Below are positions 1 through 8,594 of a DNA stretch of 64,000 nucleotides, piece by piece. The position numbers and the translations under genes are program-made. Location: NCBI GenBank assembly GCA_963922205.1, contig CAWUHX010000331.1, positions 1-64,000 on the forward strand. Reading direction: 5' to 3'. Source of the DNA: Romanomermis culicivorax. Its lineage: Eukaryota; Nematoda; Enoplea; Mermithida; Mermithidae. The notes beneath the pieces were generated by a model. The model did not search any database, had not been told where the DNA came from, and saw only the letters and a program-made list of their open reading frames with translations. How positions within the stretch are numbered: position 1 is the first letter of the stretch; the number at the start of each line of letters is the position of its first letter.

Positions 1-149
1 AAAAGCTTTAAAGACCCTTATAACTCATGCGCATGTGGCTATATTGCTTCTATAGCTTTGACCTTGATAATTACTATAACACATAAAACACATATATTTT
101 TCTAGCTTTGATCTCAAAGGTTACCGTACCACATAAACACATTTTATTT

Positions 150-310
150 TATTTTTGTAGAACATAGCTCCTCCTCTCATATACTCCTCAGAATAGTGGA
201 ATACTGTAGGATATATGTCTTGAATATTTATTATGCTTATAACTCCTCCTCTTACATCTATAAGCTATATATCCTGGTTATTTTATTATAGTTATAACCT
301 CCTTTTACTC
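150..310 (+). promoter_or_regulatory. Candidate promoter region with repeated CTCCTCC motifs
   Basis: AT-rich leader before the first viral gene. It contains three related pyrimidine motifs, ATAGCTCCTCCTC (about 166), ATAACTCCTCCTC (about 239) and TAACCTCCTTTTA (about 295). Similar TAGCTCCGCCT motifs occur twice before the gene at 6707, so this may be a shared promoter signal of the viral element. Just before it, at about 50-150, a diverged direct repeat beginning TAGCTTTGA occurs twice. The promoter role is inferred; only the motif recurrence is seen. Confidence 0.35.
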
Positions 311-413
311 TAAAATTTTGAACACTTTATACATTTATCTGTTTTGTTGCTACAAAAAACTACTCGCTTCTTCTCTCTCTCTCTCTTTAATATTCCTTAA
401 AGAATTTTCAAAA

Positions 414-1627
414 ATGGAACACCAGTTCATGTTAGACGAAAACATGGCATTATTTGTAGTGGTTGAAGGTAGATACGTGTCAATCTATTTTCGTAACATC
501 GACCCTAAAACAAAAGAGGCGTACGGTCGCGGATTCAAGCTCATTTTACCACAATACGGTATACTAGGTCGCAATGTCAATATTATTGAAAAGACATTTT
601 CACATGGAGGTCGATGCGGCATCAACCTTGGTTATAAAATGCTGGTCGAGAGCGACGGGGTTACAGTACGATTTAACAATTTGTTTAATGGAACGACATG
701 GTGTTTATCTAAAGAAGTGAGTTGATATATGAATTCTTTCTTTCTTTCTTTTAAAATATATAATGTTTTATTCTTTAGCAATTTTGGCGCTGGACCAATA
801 TGATACATGAGATAGCGCCAGCTATTTCAAATTTGTACAACGCTTTAGCAGCAAATTTCCAGCTAGCAATAAAACGCAAAACAAACGAAAATGATGACGT
901 AGCTGGAAAAGATGGTTCTACCCCGAAAATCATTAAAGAAGAAGAAGTCGGTGCAGATAAGAAAATTATTAAAGAAGAAAAAGGGATCCATGCTACAAAA
1001 TTCGCCGGAGAACAAAGCAATGCTCGTGAAGATCAAAAGGAAGCTAGCGTTCAAACGTCGTTTATTAACGATCTCTTCATCAACTGTTTCAATGATACTG
1101 ACTACGATTCAATGTCGGATACCAGTTCATTGGATGCCAAAACCAAGCCTATTTGTGAGTTACGTGTTCCGGGTTTAGATAATCCATGGTTTTTTGATGA
1201 GCAAGTAGTAAAAGGTGAAAAATTATTTATAATAATATGTGCTGAGCTAGTTATACAAGACATCTTTAATGGGTGTATTTTTGATTGTTATTGCGCGAAA
1301 GAGGTAGGAATTGTTGAGGATCATCAGTGTCCAGCTCGTAATTCCATATATAATATCCCAATTACACCAACAGTTAATCGTTTATATGAAAAGATGGGAC
1401 TTATCATTGACTGTTTTGAATATGTTATAGGCGAAGTTCAAGGTTATTACTGTCTTCGCGCTTTTAAACAGATGATTGACATATTTAGATGTATACCACT
1501 TACAAGTACTGGTCGTAAAATTCTTAAGAATACTGTAGCTTGTTTTATTGATGAAGGTTATCATTATGATTTTGATGATGCTGTTGTTATCAAAACACTA
1601 CGTGATTTTATTAACAGTAAATTGTGA
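414..1627 (+). CDS. Spliced PC4-like viral protein with acidic/basic linker (383 aa)
   Basis: Two exons, 414..716 and 779..1627, joined across a 62-nt phase-0 intron (GTGAGT ... TTCTTTAG). The first exon alone would end three codons after the donor, and the second exon is open through the acceptor upstream of its own ATG at 800, so splicing explains both frames. Across the junction the pattern CLSKEQF followed by a helix ending EIAPAI resembles the C-terminal half of the PC4/p15 single-stranded-DNA-binding coactivator fold. Residues 1-100 are mostly beta-like. A charged linker at about 125-175 holds two IKEE motifs that fit a SUMO-acceptor consensus. The C-terminal about 190 residues are Cys-containing and unrecognised. 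It is the first gene of the cluster. A DNA-binding or early regulatory role is inferred. Confidence 0.6.
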
Positions 1628-1930
1628 AAGTTTTGCTCACATTCATTACAGTTTGTATGTTTTAATTAGCTATAGTTTGCTTGCTTGCTTATGTAATTGC
1701 TTACGTATTTGCTTGTTATATAATTTCATACATATATTGCCCGTATATTTTTTGCATACAGTAATGTTATTCTATTTTATATAATTATCTATCTCTATAT
1801 TTTACATGTGGACTGTTTTATATTGTAATTTTTGATAATTATATATAACATTTTGTTTTAAAATAATAATAATCATTTTAAAAATTGTTCAAGTAAAAAG
1901 TGGTTGGTTTTTGTTGTTGTCAAAAAAGAG
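1628..1930. other. AT-rich intergenic stretch
   Basis: Very AT-rich sequence between the PC4-like gene and the ATPase. It has no open frame of note. It probably contains the polyadenylation region of the first gene and the promoter of the next. Confidence 0.5.
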
Positions 1931-2588
1931 ATGTCAAATGATGATGATGAAAAGTTTTATGTAGGGAAACATCCATTTAAACTGTATAGTTTCTGCTCCA
2001 ACAAAATCAGGAAAAACACAATCTGTTAAAAAACTTGTAATTTTTGCTAAAGAAATGCTTCACCCTGCTCCTGTGAAAATTTATTGGTGTTATTCGGAAT
2101 GGCAAGAAGCTTACGATGAATTAGTTCAGAAATGTTCTTATGTAGAATTTATTCAAGGTTCGCCTGATTTGAATGAACTTCAGAAAAGTAAAGATACACC
2201 TAAATTATTAATTATGGATGATATGATGCAAGAGATGAAGAATGATCAAAGTTTAACTCAACTTTTTACTAAAGGATCGCATCATTGGAATATATCAATT
2301 ATACATATAGTTCAGAATGCCTTTTTTGATGGAATGCGTACGAGTAGGATAAACGCTCAATATTTAATTCTTTTAAAAAACCCAAGCGATAGATTACAAG
2401 TCCGCACACTGGCTCGACAGATTTTTCCAACTACCTCAAATTATTTCATAGAATCGTATGAGGATGCTACTAGTAAACCATACGGTTATTTATTAATAGA
2501 TCTTACACAGACATGTCCTGAAAAATATCGACTTAGATCTAATATATTCCCCGACAATGATCATATGATTTTGTATACACCTAAATGA
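1931..2588 (+). CDS. A32/FtsK-HerA type DNA-packaging ATPase, frameshifted near its N-terminus
   Basis: The genome-packaging ATPase of Polinton-like viruses is expected to drive DNA into the capsid. Seen here: Walker A (APTKSGKT, about 1995-2018), Walker B (LLIMDDMM, about 2208-2231), and downstream family features including HHWNIS and a sensor-like IVQNAFFDG. The ATG at 1931 opens a frame that encodes a plausible N-terminus up to HPF. The Walker A frame has a TAG at 1962-1964 and no ATG before 2055, so the two parts are in different frames. Dropping one A of the AAA run at about 1979-1981 would connect them. Either the copy is decayed, or the assembly has a homopolymer error, or +1 frameshifting occurs. 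It lies between the PC4-like gene and a membrane-protein gene, same strand. Confidence 0.8.
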
Positions 2589-2646
2589 TTCATCATTTTT
2601 ACAAAAAACTTTATACAGGTTAGTCGGATCCTATTATTTTAGCGAT

Positions 2647-3117
2647 ATGATATACAGTAAACACATTTTTTTAAACACTCTCGCTGCGATCCTTTTCATA
2701 GCTGTTTTTATTGTATGGGTACAATACCCTTTTCAATTTTATGAAAATGAAGAAGAACCTGTAAATGTTACAGATTTTACGATACCAAACACAAAAAATG
2801 TTACAGATTTTACGATACCGAACACAAAAAATGTTACAGATCAGAAAATATTATTATTACGGGAAAATTATAAATTACATATAATACCCTTACTACATTT
2901 TGTAGAAAAAATTTTACATTGTCCTCAGAATGATGGTCAATTTATGCAATTACGAATGTGTTTCAAAATATATATTTTCAATCCTGTCGTATTTTCTTGT
3001 TGTAGTCGAAACAGTAAATTTCAAAACTTGTACATCAATGGAACTAGATTACGATATATTGATACGATAGCTTTATTACATAATCAGAAAAAAATATTAT
3101 ACCCTTCATCAGTCTAG
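2647..3117 (+). CDS. Single-pass membrane protein with tandem N-glycosylation repeats
   Basis: 156 residues starting at ATG 2647. Residues 6-26 form one hydrophobic segment (signal anchor), followed by an acidic stretch (ENEEEP). Then an 11-residue unit beginning NVTDFTIPNTK occurs twice plus a partial third copy, each with an N-V-T sequon. The remaining about 90 residues contain several Cys, consistent with a folded luminal or external domain. I recognise no family. In this context it may be a virion or infected-cell membrane protein, possibly a fast-evolving surface factor, but that is inference. Spacing to the ATPase is 58 nt. Confidence 0.6.
   Translation: MIYSKHIFLNTLAAILFIAVFIVWVQYPFQFYENEEEPVNVTDFTIPNTKNVTDFTIPNTKNVTDQKILLLRENYKLHIIPLLHFVEKILHCPQNDGQFMQLRMCFKIYIFNPVVFSCCSRNSKFQNLYINGTRLRYIDTIALLHNQKKILYPSSV
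2764..2840 (+). repeat. 33-bp in-frame tandem repeat, about 2.3 copies
   Basis: Units start at 2764, 2797 and 2830 with near-identical sequence (one A/G difference between the first two). They stay in frame in the membrane-protein gene and encode the NVT-bearing 11-residue unit. Confidence 0.85.
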
Positions 3118-3178
3118 TCGAGAATTTTGAAGAGGTTGGTCGTTTTTTCTATAATTCGTTTGTTTTGTGACAATTACA

Positions 3179-3641
3179 ATGTCCGCCGCATTTGAAGTTT
3201 TTGTCAGAATGGTGCAAAATAAAGTAAAAGGTAAAAATTTATATCTCTTCTTTAACTATTTATTAAACTATAGTATTTTTTATTTAAGGTAAAATACTAA
3301 ACAACAAACAGAAATGCGAAATAGCTGATTTGTTTTGGACTCGTTTCTCACCCGAAGCCAAGATTTTTTACAAAGACATAGCTAAGGCGTGCAACCATTT
3401 ACGGCGTGAAGTTGGTTTACCTATGGGGCGTAAAAAAGTTACACAATTTTGGTGTTTTGCTAGACTATTACTGACGGAGTTGGATATGGTCGAAACTCGC
3501 GCTATTTTTGTAGAAGATCTTTTTTTAAAACTAGATACAGCTCATAAACTATTTTTTATGAATATGAATAACTTGTGTGCTTTTTCTAGACGCGAAGAGT
3601 TGAATATCGTCATACAAAATGAAGCTTCATTACTATCTTAA
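3179..3641 (+). CDS. Small spliced HMG-like protein A (134 aa)
   Basis: Exons 3179..3230 and 3289..3641 with a 58-nt phase-1 intron (GTAAAA ... TATTTAAG). Without splicing the ATG frame ends at TAA about 3291-3293, and the second exon frame has no ATG until deep inside the conserved part. The protein begins MSAAFEVFVRMV and has a hallmark LFWTRFSPEAKIFYK followed by a QFWCFARLLL segment. That layout (aromatic helix, basic loop, FWxF, two more helices) resembles an HMG-box. A second gene at 10905-11330 on the other strand has the same layout and a phase-1 intron after 19 rather than 17 codons. A DNA-binding, genome-compaction or regulatory role is inferred. The HMG assignment is tentative. Confidence 0.6.
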
Positions 3642-3723
3642 TGTAATACAATAAATATTTCAATGTTTACTCATCATTTGGTCATTATTGTAAAATTTTT
3701 TTGTACTGTACGGTCTGTTTTGT

Positions 3724-4077
3724 ATGGCTTCTAGATTAAAGAAATATATTCACGAGCTCAATGTGTTAAAAAATTCAAATCGTGTTCAAAGACGTGCTCT
3801 TCTTCAACATTCTTCCCCCGATTTGATCTGTTGTATATGTGAAATTTGTTTGAACATTTTGAACGGTAATATTCCTATCAATTCAAACTTAAAAAAGAAA
3901 TTGGCCAAACATAAATTATTGCTCAGAGGTTTAGCTACTAGACACGAAAAAAACAAGAAAAAAGATTTACATAATAAACGTGTAAGAATTGTTCAAAGTG
4001 GTGGAGCATTTTTACCTCTAGTACTACCCGTTTTATTATCTACATTAGCAAGTTTTGTTACAGAGAAATTATTATAG
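3724..4077 (+). CDS. Conserved Polinton-type protein with basic core and hydrophobic C-terminus
   Basis: 117 residues, ATG at 3724. It has an N-terminal charged helix, a Cys-containing segment (ICCICEICLNILNGNIP, about 36-52), then a very basic stretch (KKKLAKHKLLL to KKKDLHNKRVR) and a C-terminal glycine/leucine-rich tail (GGAFLPLVLPVLLST). The order ELIxCICE..LNxLNGN - KxKLxKHKxLLR - GGFLPLLLP is, to my knowledge, a recurrent small protein of animal Polinton/adintovirus-like elements found just upstream of the integrase block. Function is unknown; the amphipathic tail suggests a membrane-active or minor virion component. Its stop lies 1 nt before the next ATG. Confidence 0.7.
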   Translation: MASRLKKYIHELNVLKNSNRVQRRALLQHSSPDLICCICEICLNILNGNIPINSNLKKKLAKHKLLLRGLATRHEKNKKKDLHNKRVRIVQSGGAFLPLVLPVLLSTLASFVTEKLL

Positions 4078-4078
4078 A

Positions 4079-4936
4079 ATGAAATTTGCTAATAAATTTG
4101 CTCTTATACCTCAGGAGGTTCTGAATAAACTGAATAACTCTCAGGTTTCTTCTTCTTTGACGACGACGAGTTCAAATGAAAAGACAGGTATAGCTAAGCA
4201 AGTTGACATGTATCGTAACGAGCTAGAGCGCATTTTGAAAGATAATACGTTAACACCTGAAGAACAATACAAAATGTACTCGCAACTATTTTCACAATAT
4301 TTAACTTTTGAACATGAAAAGGCTCAACCTACTACAGTGATTTTAAAACAAAAAGTTATTGATAACGAAGAAGATGAGAAGGATAGTGACGATTTGAAAC
4401 AAAAAGAAAAAAATTGGTTGAACGACGAAAAGTTACTTAGCGGTATTCCTAAACAGTTTAAACGCTCGGCATCCTTATTATTGGAGCATGTGCGACGTAA
4501 CCCTAGTATAAATGTTAATAAGCAAGGTGAAGTATTAATTGATGGAAAATTAATTGAAGGGTCACATATTATTGATTTATTACATGATTTGTCTCGTAAA
4601 CGTTCAAAAATTACGCAAACGCTTGGAGTAGATGAGTTTGTTAATGCTTTGAAAAAATATAATGTACCATTAGAGGCTATAGGAAACCCATTACGTAAAA
4701 TGTTATTCACTTTACCTCGGAAACTCTCCTACCATACACCTCCGGAAGAATCAGATGATCATGCAGTTAGTAGTGTCAAGCGGTTGAATAAACCACTTGT
4801 GAAAGGTGTTGATTTATTTTCAAGTGGTGCCGAGGAAGATATCAAAGACGATTCATTCTTTAATAAAGGAAACTCGACAGAAAAGAAGATACGGCGCAAA
4901 GCTAGAGCACTGAGACGGTATACTCCTTTGTACTAG
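4079..4936 (+). CDS. Conserved Polinton-type structural/accessory protein (285 aa)
   Basis: ATG 4079 is chosen over the upstream non-ATG extension because it sits directly after the previous stop and begins with the family-like KFANKFALIPQEVLNKL. Residues about 40-85 form a helical segment (YRNELERILKDNTLTPEEQY). A charged linker follows. A C-terminal module (about 135-220) contains NVNKQGEVLIDGKLIEGSH and VPLEAIGNPLRK. This N-terminal helix plus C-terminal 'G-E-x-x-x-x-G-K-x-I-x-G-S-x-I' module recurs next to integrases in animal Polinton-like loci, as I recall. Function is unestablished. It is preceded by the small Cys/basic protein and followed 4 nt later by the integrase, suggesting co-expression. 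Confidence 0.7.
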   Translation: MKFANKFALIPQEVLNKLNNSQVSSSLTTTSSNEKTGIAKQVDMYRNELERILKDNTLTPEEQYKMYSQLFSQYLTFEHEKAQPTTVILKQKVIDNEEDEKDSDDLKQKEKNWLNDEKLLSGIPKQFKRSASLLLEHVRRNPSINVNKQGEVLIDGKLIEGSHIIDLLHDLSRKRSKITQTLGVDEFVNALKKYNVPLEAIGNPLRKMLFTLPRKLSYHTPPEESDDHAVSSVKRLNKPLVKGVDLFSSGAEEDIKDDSFFNKGNSTEKKIRRKARALRRYTPLY

Positions 4937-4940
4937 AGCG

Positions 4941-6050
4941 ATGAACACCTTACTTTCGAAATTATACAAAAATTTACACGGAAATCCCTCAGCTTTTTCT
5001 AGTATTGAAAAATTATATGCTGAAGCTAGAAAGCACCGTAAAACAATTACACGTAAAAATGTTAAAGATTGGCTTTCAAAACAAGATAGTTATACTCTAC
5101 ATAAACAAGTCAACAAAAAATTTTCACGTAATCGTATTTATGTTACAGCTATGGATCAACAATGGGAAATTGATTTGGCAGATATGTCTTCTTTAGCAGA
5201 TTTTAACGATGGGTACAAATTTATGCTTACATGTATAGATGTATTAAGTAAATACGCATGGGTTGAACCCTTAAAATCAAAACACTCAAAGAATGTTTGC
5301 GATGCTTTTCAAAATATTTTAAAAAGAGGTCGAATCCCTTGGAGAGTGCGCAGCGATAAAGGAAAAGAATTTGTCAACAAAGATTTCCAAAAATTATTGA
5401 AAACTAACGATATACATTTTTTTACTTCTCAAAACGAAGACATTAAATGTTCAATAGTGGAACGGTTTAATAGAACTTTAAAAACTAAATTATTTAAATA
5501 TTTTACAGAGTTTACCACTTATAAATGGATTGATATTTTACCCGCAGTTGTTTCCAACTACAATCACTCTGTTCATAGATCTATTAAGGAAAAACCTATT
5601 AATGTAGATTATTCTAACGAAAAAATTATATGGCAAAGACTCTACCCTGAAAGATTATACACTAGAAAGCCTAAGATTGATATAGGAGATTACGTGCGAA
5701 TTAGTAAACATAGAGGTGTATTTGACAAAGGTTATTTACCTCAATGGAGTGAAGAAGTTTTCAAAGTAAAACATGTTGTGAAGACCCGAAATCATATACT
5801 TTATACAATTCAAGATCTGGAAGGCGAAGATATAGAAGGACGTTTTTATGAAAAAGAACTACAGAAAATCGATTTTAATCCTAATATCAAAGAATACAAA
5901 ATTGAAAAGGTTTTGAAGACTAAACAATTACCAGATGGTCAGAATAGAGTACTTGTGAAGTGGTGGGGTTATCCTGAAAAATTCAACAGTTGGATTTTAG
6001 AAAAGGATATACAAAACGACGACGACGACGATTACGATGAACAACTTTGA
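4941..6050 (+). CDS. Retroviral-type (rve) integrase with C-terminal chromodomain
   Basis: 369 residues. It would insert the element into host DNA. The catalytic core carries the DDE triad: D in WEIDLADM (about residue 77), D in RSDKGKEF (about 138) and E in [10 protein letters not shown] (about 176). The N-terminal region lacks an obvious full HHCC zinc site. Residues about 318-360 are a chromodomain ([26 protein letters not shown]) that typically steers integration to modified histones. The C-terminus ends in a run of Asp. The frame is intact. It overlaps the protease ATG by 14 nt, a tight arrangement typical of the cluster. Confidence 0.93.
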   Translation: MNTLLSKLYKNLHGNPSAFSSIEKLYAEARKHRKTITRKNVKDWLSKQDSYTLHKQVNKKFSRNRIYVTAMDQQWEIDLADMSSLADFNDGYKFMLTCIDVLSKYAWVEPLKSKHSKNVCDAFQNILKRGRIPWRVRSDKGKEFVNKDFQKLLKTNDIHFFTSQNEDIKCSIVERFNRTLKTKLFKYFTEFTTYKWIDILPAVVSNYNHSVHRSIKEKPINVDYSNEKIIWQRLYPERLYTRKPKIDIGDYVRISKHRGVFDKGYLPQWSEEVFKVKHVVKTRNHILYTIQDLEGEDIEGRFYEKELQKIDFNPNIKEYKIEKVLKTKQLPDGQNRVLVKWWGYPEKFNSWILEKDIQNDDDDDYDEQL

Positions 6051-6528
6051 ATTGACATATTATGCTCAACAAGATGAGCTATTATCACAAAATTTTTTAG
6101 GAGTTTTTGCTTGCGATACTCTACCGAAGATAGTTAAAAGACCCGCGGCTTTAATTGCAAACACCGATACATCTTTTCAAAAAGGAAGTCATTGGATAGC
6201 TATGTATTTTGATAATGCTAACTCTGTATATTATTTTGATTCTTATGGCTTACCACCAGTTATTCCTGCTTTTATAAATTATATTAACAAAAATGCTTTA
6301 ATAATATATACAAATAAGAAACATTTACAAAATTTTAATAGTAGGGTTTGTGGTATATATACTTTATATTTTTTGTATTATAAAGTGCGACATGTTCCTA
6401 TGTATAAAATGTTTAAAAGTTTCAGTAACACAAATTTTGTTTATAATGATAGATTGATTTGTAAGTTTTTTCATTGTAAATTTTCTGTAAAAGGTCACTT
6501 GCGAAATAAATTATGTACACGTTTGTAA
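6037..6528 (+). CDS. Adenain-like (C5/Ulp1-type) cysteine maturation protease
   Basis: 163 residues, intact. The catalytic set is visible: His52 in GSHWIAMYF, Asp68 in YYFDSYG, Gln98 in KKHLQNFNS and Cys105 in [10 protein letters not shown], the H-D-Q-C order of adenovirus proteases. The length is shorter than adenovirus adenain (about 200 aa) but normal for Polinton proteases. It is expected to process virion precursors such as the pX-like and minor capsid proteins. It overlaps the integrase end by 14 nt and is followed by a 178-nt noncoding gap, probably a transcription-unit boundary. Confidence 0.92.
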   Translation: MNNFELTYYAQQDELLSQNFLGVFACDTLPKIVKRPAALIANTDTSFQKGSHWIAMYFDNANSVYYFDSYGLPPVIPAFINYINKNALIIYTNKKHLQNFNSRVCGIYTLYFLYYKVRHVPMYKMFKSFSNTNFVYNDRLICKFFHCKFSVKGHLRNKLCTRL

Positions 6529-6539
6529 AAAGTTAACTC

Positions 6540-6706
6540 CTTCTATATGTATTTATATATATATATATATATAAATTTTACTTCACTTTGATAGCTCCGC
6601 CTCCTTTATATTTTTGTATAATTTTATTGGTTATTTTAGTAGCTCCGCCTTTTTATAAATTTATAACTGAGTGTTTAGTTGTTAAATAAAAATTTTTTAT
6701 TTTGAA
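6540..6706 (+). promoter_or_regulatory. Promoter-like region with two CTCCGCC boxes and TATA element
   Basis: The intergenic region starts with a (TA)n tract (6555-6572). It then has TAGCTCCGCCTCC (about 6593) and TAGCTCCGCCTTT (about 6641), followed by TATAAATTTATA (about 6654) about 50 nt before the ATG at 6707. The reverse complement of the box, GGCGGAGC, is Sp1/GC-box-like. A shared late promoter for the capsid block downstream is inferred from position and from the similar motifs before the first gene. Confidence 0.45.
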
Positions 6707-7018
6707 ATGGATAGTAGTAATAGTACGCATTCAGAAACGTCTCGCATTAGCGTTTGGGAGTTTTTTGGAAAACGTCTACCTCGAAACGAAGTGGTTTTCT
6801 TCAGTCAGGTCATACTAATATACATTGTAGTCATTACAGCTATAATAAATTTATCTCTCTACAATAATAATACACAATTGTGGGTTGGTCTTTTGTGCGC
6901 TTGTATAGGATATTTATTACCTAGCCCCGTACCGACCGTATTACAGTCATCTAATTCATTGAAGACTGTACCTATAGCAACAGCAAACAACAACATTATA
7001 AATAATGACAACCTTTGA
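6707..7018 (+). CDS. Small two-helix membrane protein conserved in Polinton-like elements
   Basis: 103 residues. A hydrophilic, Ser-rich N-terminus with WEFFGKRLPRNE precedes two hydrophobic segments, about 31-50 (FFSQVILIYIVVITAIINLS) and 57-73 (LWVGLLCACIGYLLPSP). The 'Q-x-I-x-x-Y-x-V-I-x-x-x-x-N-L ... LWxxLLxxCxGYLLPxP' pattern is one I recall as common just upstream of penton genes in animal Polinton-like loci. Function is unknown, presumably a virion or assembly membrane protein. Its stop overlaps the next gene's ATG by 14 nt. Confidence 0.75.
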   Translation: MDSSNSTHSETSRISVWEFFGKRLPRNEVVFFSQVILIYIVVITAIINLSLYNNNTQLWVGLLCACIGYLLPSPVPTVLQSSNSLKTVPIATANNNIINNDNL

Positions 7019-7922
7019 AGATCAATTTTATATCACATTACCTAGTAATAGCAAAAATGGAAACAAACCCTCTGATTTTTCAGCCCATCTACCTTACCGT
7101 TTAAAACTAGATGGCAACTGGGAGGTAGGACTAAGTGAAATAATATACCCCTATAGTTGGGCTACATTTACCAATCATGGTGGAGATAATGTAATAACGT
7201 TAATTACGGATGGTGTCGGAAATAAGGTCAAAAAAATTAAAGTAATAGTTTTTGAAAAACATTACTTTACCATATCTGAATTAATTGAAGAGTTGAATGC
7301 AAAAATTGGAGCAGCTATTGCCGGAACTAACATGGAAATCATGTTTTCATACGATGAACATAGTAGAGGATTAGTTAATTTGAAAATAAAAAGTGGTACA
7401 ATATTACGTAAAATCGATATAAGCAAACGGTTAATGGAGCTTCTCGGATTTAGCTCTACCAATACTGAGGCCTATGCAACTGCTGATGATTTTTTAAATA
7501 GAGCTGTGAATATTAACTTATATACTGTTGGAGAGAAACCTCCAAAAAATTCTAACACACATATTCCACCATCCAAAGCTGTTTTTCTTGCCGAGCCTGG
7601 AACTAATCATTTATACATGTTAGGTATTCAACCACCAAATTTGAATGATTTACAGAATTTTTATGTTTACTGTAATATTATTGAAAATCAGATTGTTGGA
7701 AATACTTTAGCGCCGCTTTTACGTATAGTAAATGTTCAGGGAAAATACAAAGATAATGTGAGTCGTTTATATGAAACACCTCACTATATACCAATTCAAT
7801 TGAAAGAAATTACAGTACTCGAGATTAATATAAAAAACAGTATGAATGAGCTTATACCCTTTCAGTTTGGGAATGTTATAGTTAAATTACATTTTCGGCG
7901 ATGTACTCCTTTATTCCTATAA
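7005..7922 (+). CDS. Minor capsid (penton-like) protein
   Basis: 305 residues, intact. The opening FEDQFYITLPSNSK ... FSAHLPYRLKLDGNWEVGLSEI is characteristic of the single jelly-roll minor capsid protein of Polintons (N-terminal 'F-x-x-x-L-x-S ... L-x-G-x-W-E-V-A-L' signature). The middle has beta-strand-like alternation and the C-terminus ends VIVKLHFRRCTPLF. It would form the vertex pentamers of the capsid. It lies between the two-helix membrane protein and the pX-like/MCP pair, the usual virion gene neighbourhood. Confidence 0.88.
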   Translation: MTTFEDQFYITLPSNSKNGNKPSDFSAHLPYRLKLDGNWEVGLSEIIYPYSWATFTNHGGDNVITLITDGVGNKVKKIKVIVFEKHYFTISELIEELNAKIGAAIAGTNMEIMFSYDEHSRGLVNLKIKSGTILRKIDISKRLMELLGFSSTNTEAYATADDFLNRAVNINLYTVGEKPPKNSNTHIPPSKAVFLAEPGTNHLYMLGIQPPNLNDLQNFYVYCNIIENQIVGNTLAPLLRIVNVQGKYKDNVSRLYETPHYIPIQLKEITVLEINIKNSMNELIPFQFGNVIVKLHFRRCTPLFL

Positions 7923-8056
7923 GCATAGTATCAAATTTTTATTTACTCATTCATTCATTTGCATTTGGACACGTTGTCGTCAGGTTGAATTTTCGCAAAC
8001 GCTCTTAATTAATTAATTCGTTTAGTTGTTGTTCCTTTTAATTTTCAAAGCAAAAT

Positions 8057-8594
8057 ATGCATACCGTATTTATTCCTGAAACCGTTGATTACTGGATCAA
8101 AATTTATCAACATAGTATTCAAGATAATCAATTTCAATTAGGTGGTAGTTTAGAAGGTTTTTCGAGCAGCATACCCGTATTCTTATAGACATCAAGGAGC
8201 TGGAGTTGGTAATTTTTTTAAGAGTTTGTGGCGTCTAGCTATGCCTTTGTTAAAATCTGCAGGAAAGCATGCACTTGCTGCAGGTTCCAAAATTGCAGGT
8301 GATGTTGTAGAAGGTCGTTCTTTTAAAGAAAGTGTTGCCGAGCATGGACGAAACGCAGCTGGTAGCTTATTACACGAAACGGGCGAGCGCATTCATAAAG
8401 GAAAAGGTTTAGGGAAGCGTAAACATATAAATTCTACGATACATATAAAAAGCAATAAAAAGTTAAATGATGGTCAGCGTCAACAACATCAACATCAAAA
8501 ACAACATAAACGTAAACACCTGAAACGACGTTCCTCATTCTTAAAAAAGACTCCACGTAGAGTAGTCGGTTTCAAGGATATCTATTCAAAATGA
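8057..8594 (+). CDS. pX-like basic membrane-active virion protein, frameshifted
   Basis: The ATG at 8057 opens a 43-codon frame ending at TAG 8186-8188. From about 8163 a second frame continues to 8594 with GAGVGNFFKSLWRLAMPLL, then a helical GKHALAAGSKIAGDV segment and a strongly basic tail (KHKRKHLKRRS). The glycine-rich 'G-x-G-x-G-x-x-F-x-x-x-x-R-x-x-x-P-x-x-K' signature belongs to the pX/pVI-like precursor found beside Polinton capsid genes. The two frames would join if one T of the TTTTT run at 8158-8162 were absent. The stop overlaps the MCP ATG (ATGA), indicating coupled expression. The break may be decay, an assembly error or +1 frameshifting. Confidence 0.75.

Noticed and set aside
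800-1178. Overlapping small frames on both strands in the PC4-like gene (775-1020 minus, 912-1178 plus)
   Set aside because: Low-complexity shadows of the Lys/Glu-rich linker, without independent signals.
1970-2000. Coronavirus-like slippery heptamer TTTAAAC at the ATPase break
   Set aside because: The heptamer is phased to the downstream (Walker A) frame, and a -1 slip there would leave, not enter, that frame. The needed shift is +1.
4324-4710. 128-codon minus-strand frame
   Set aside because: Antisense shadow of the conserved plus-strand gene at 4079-4936.
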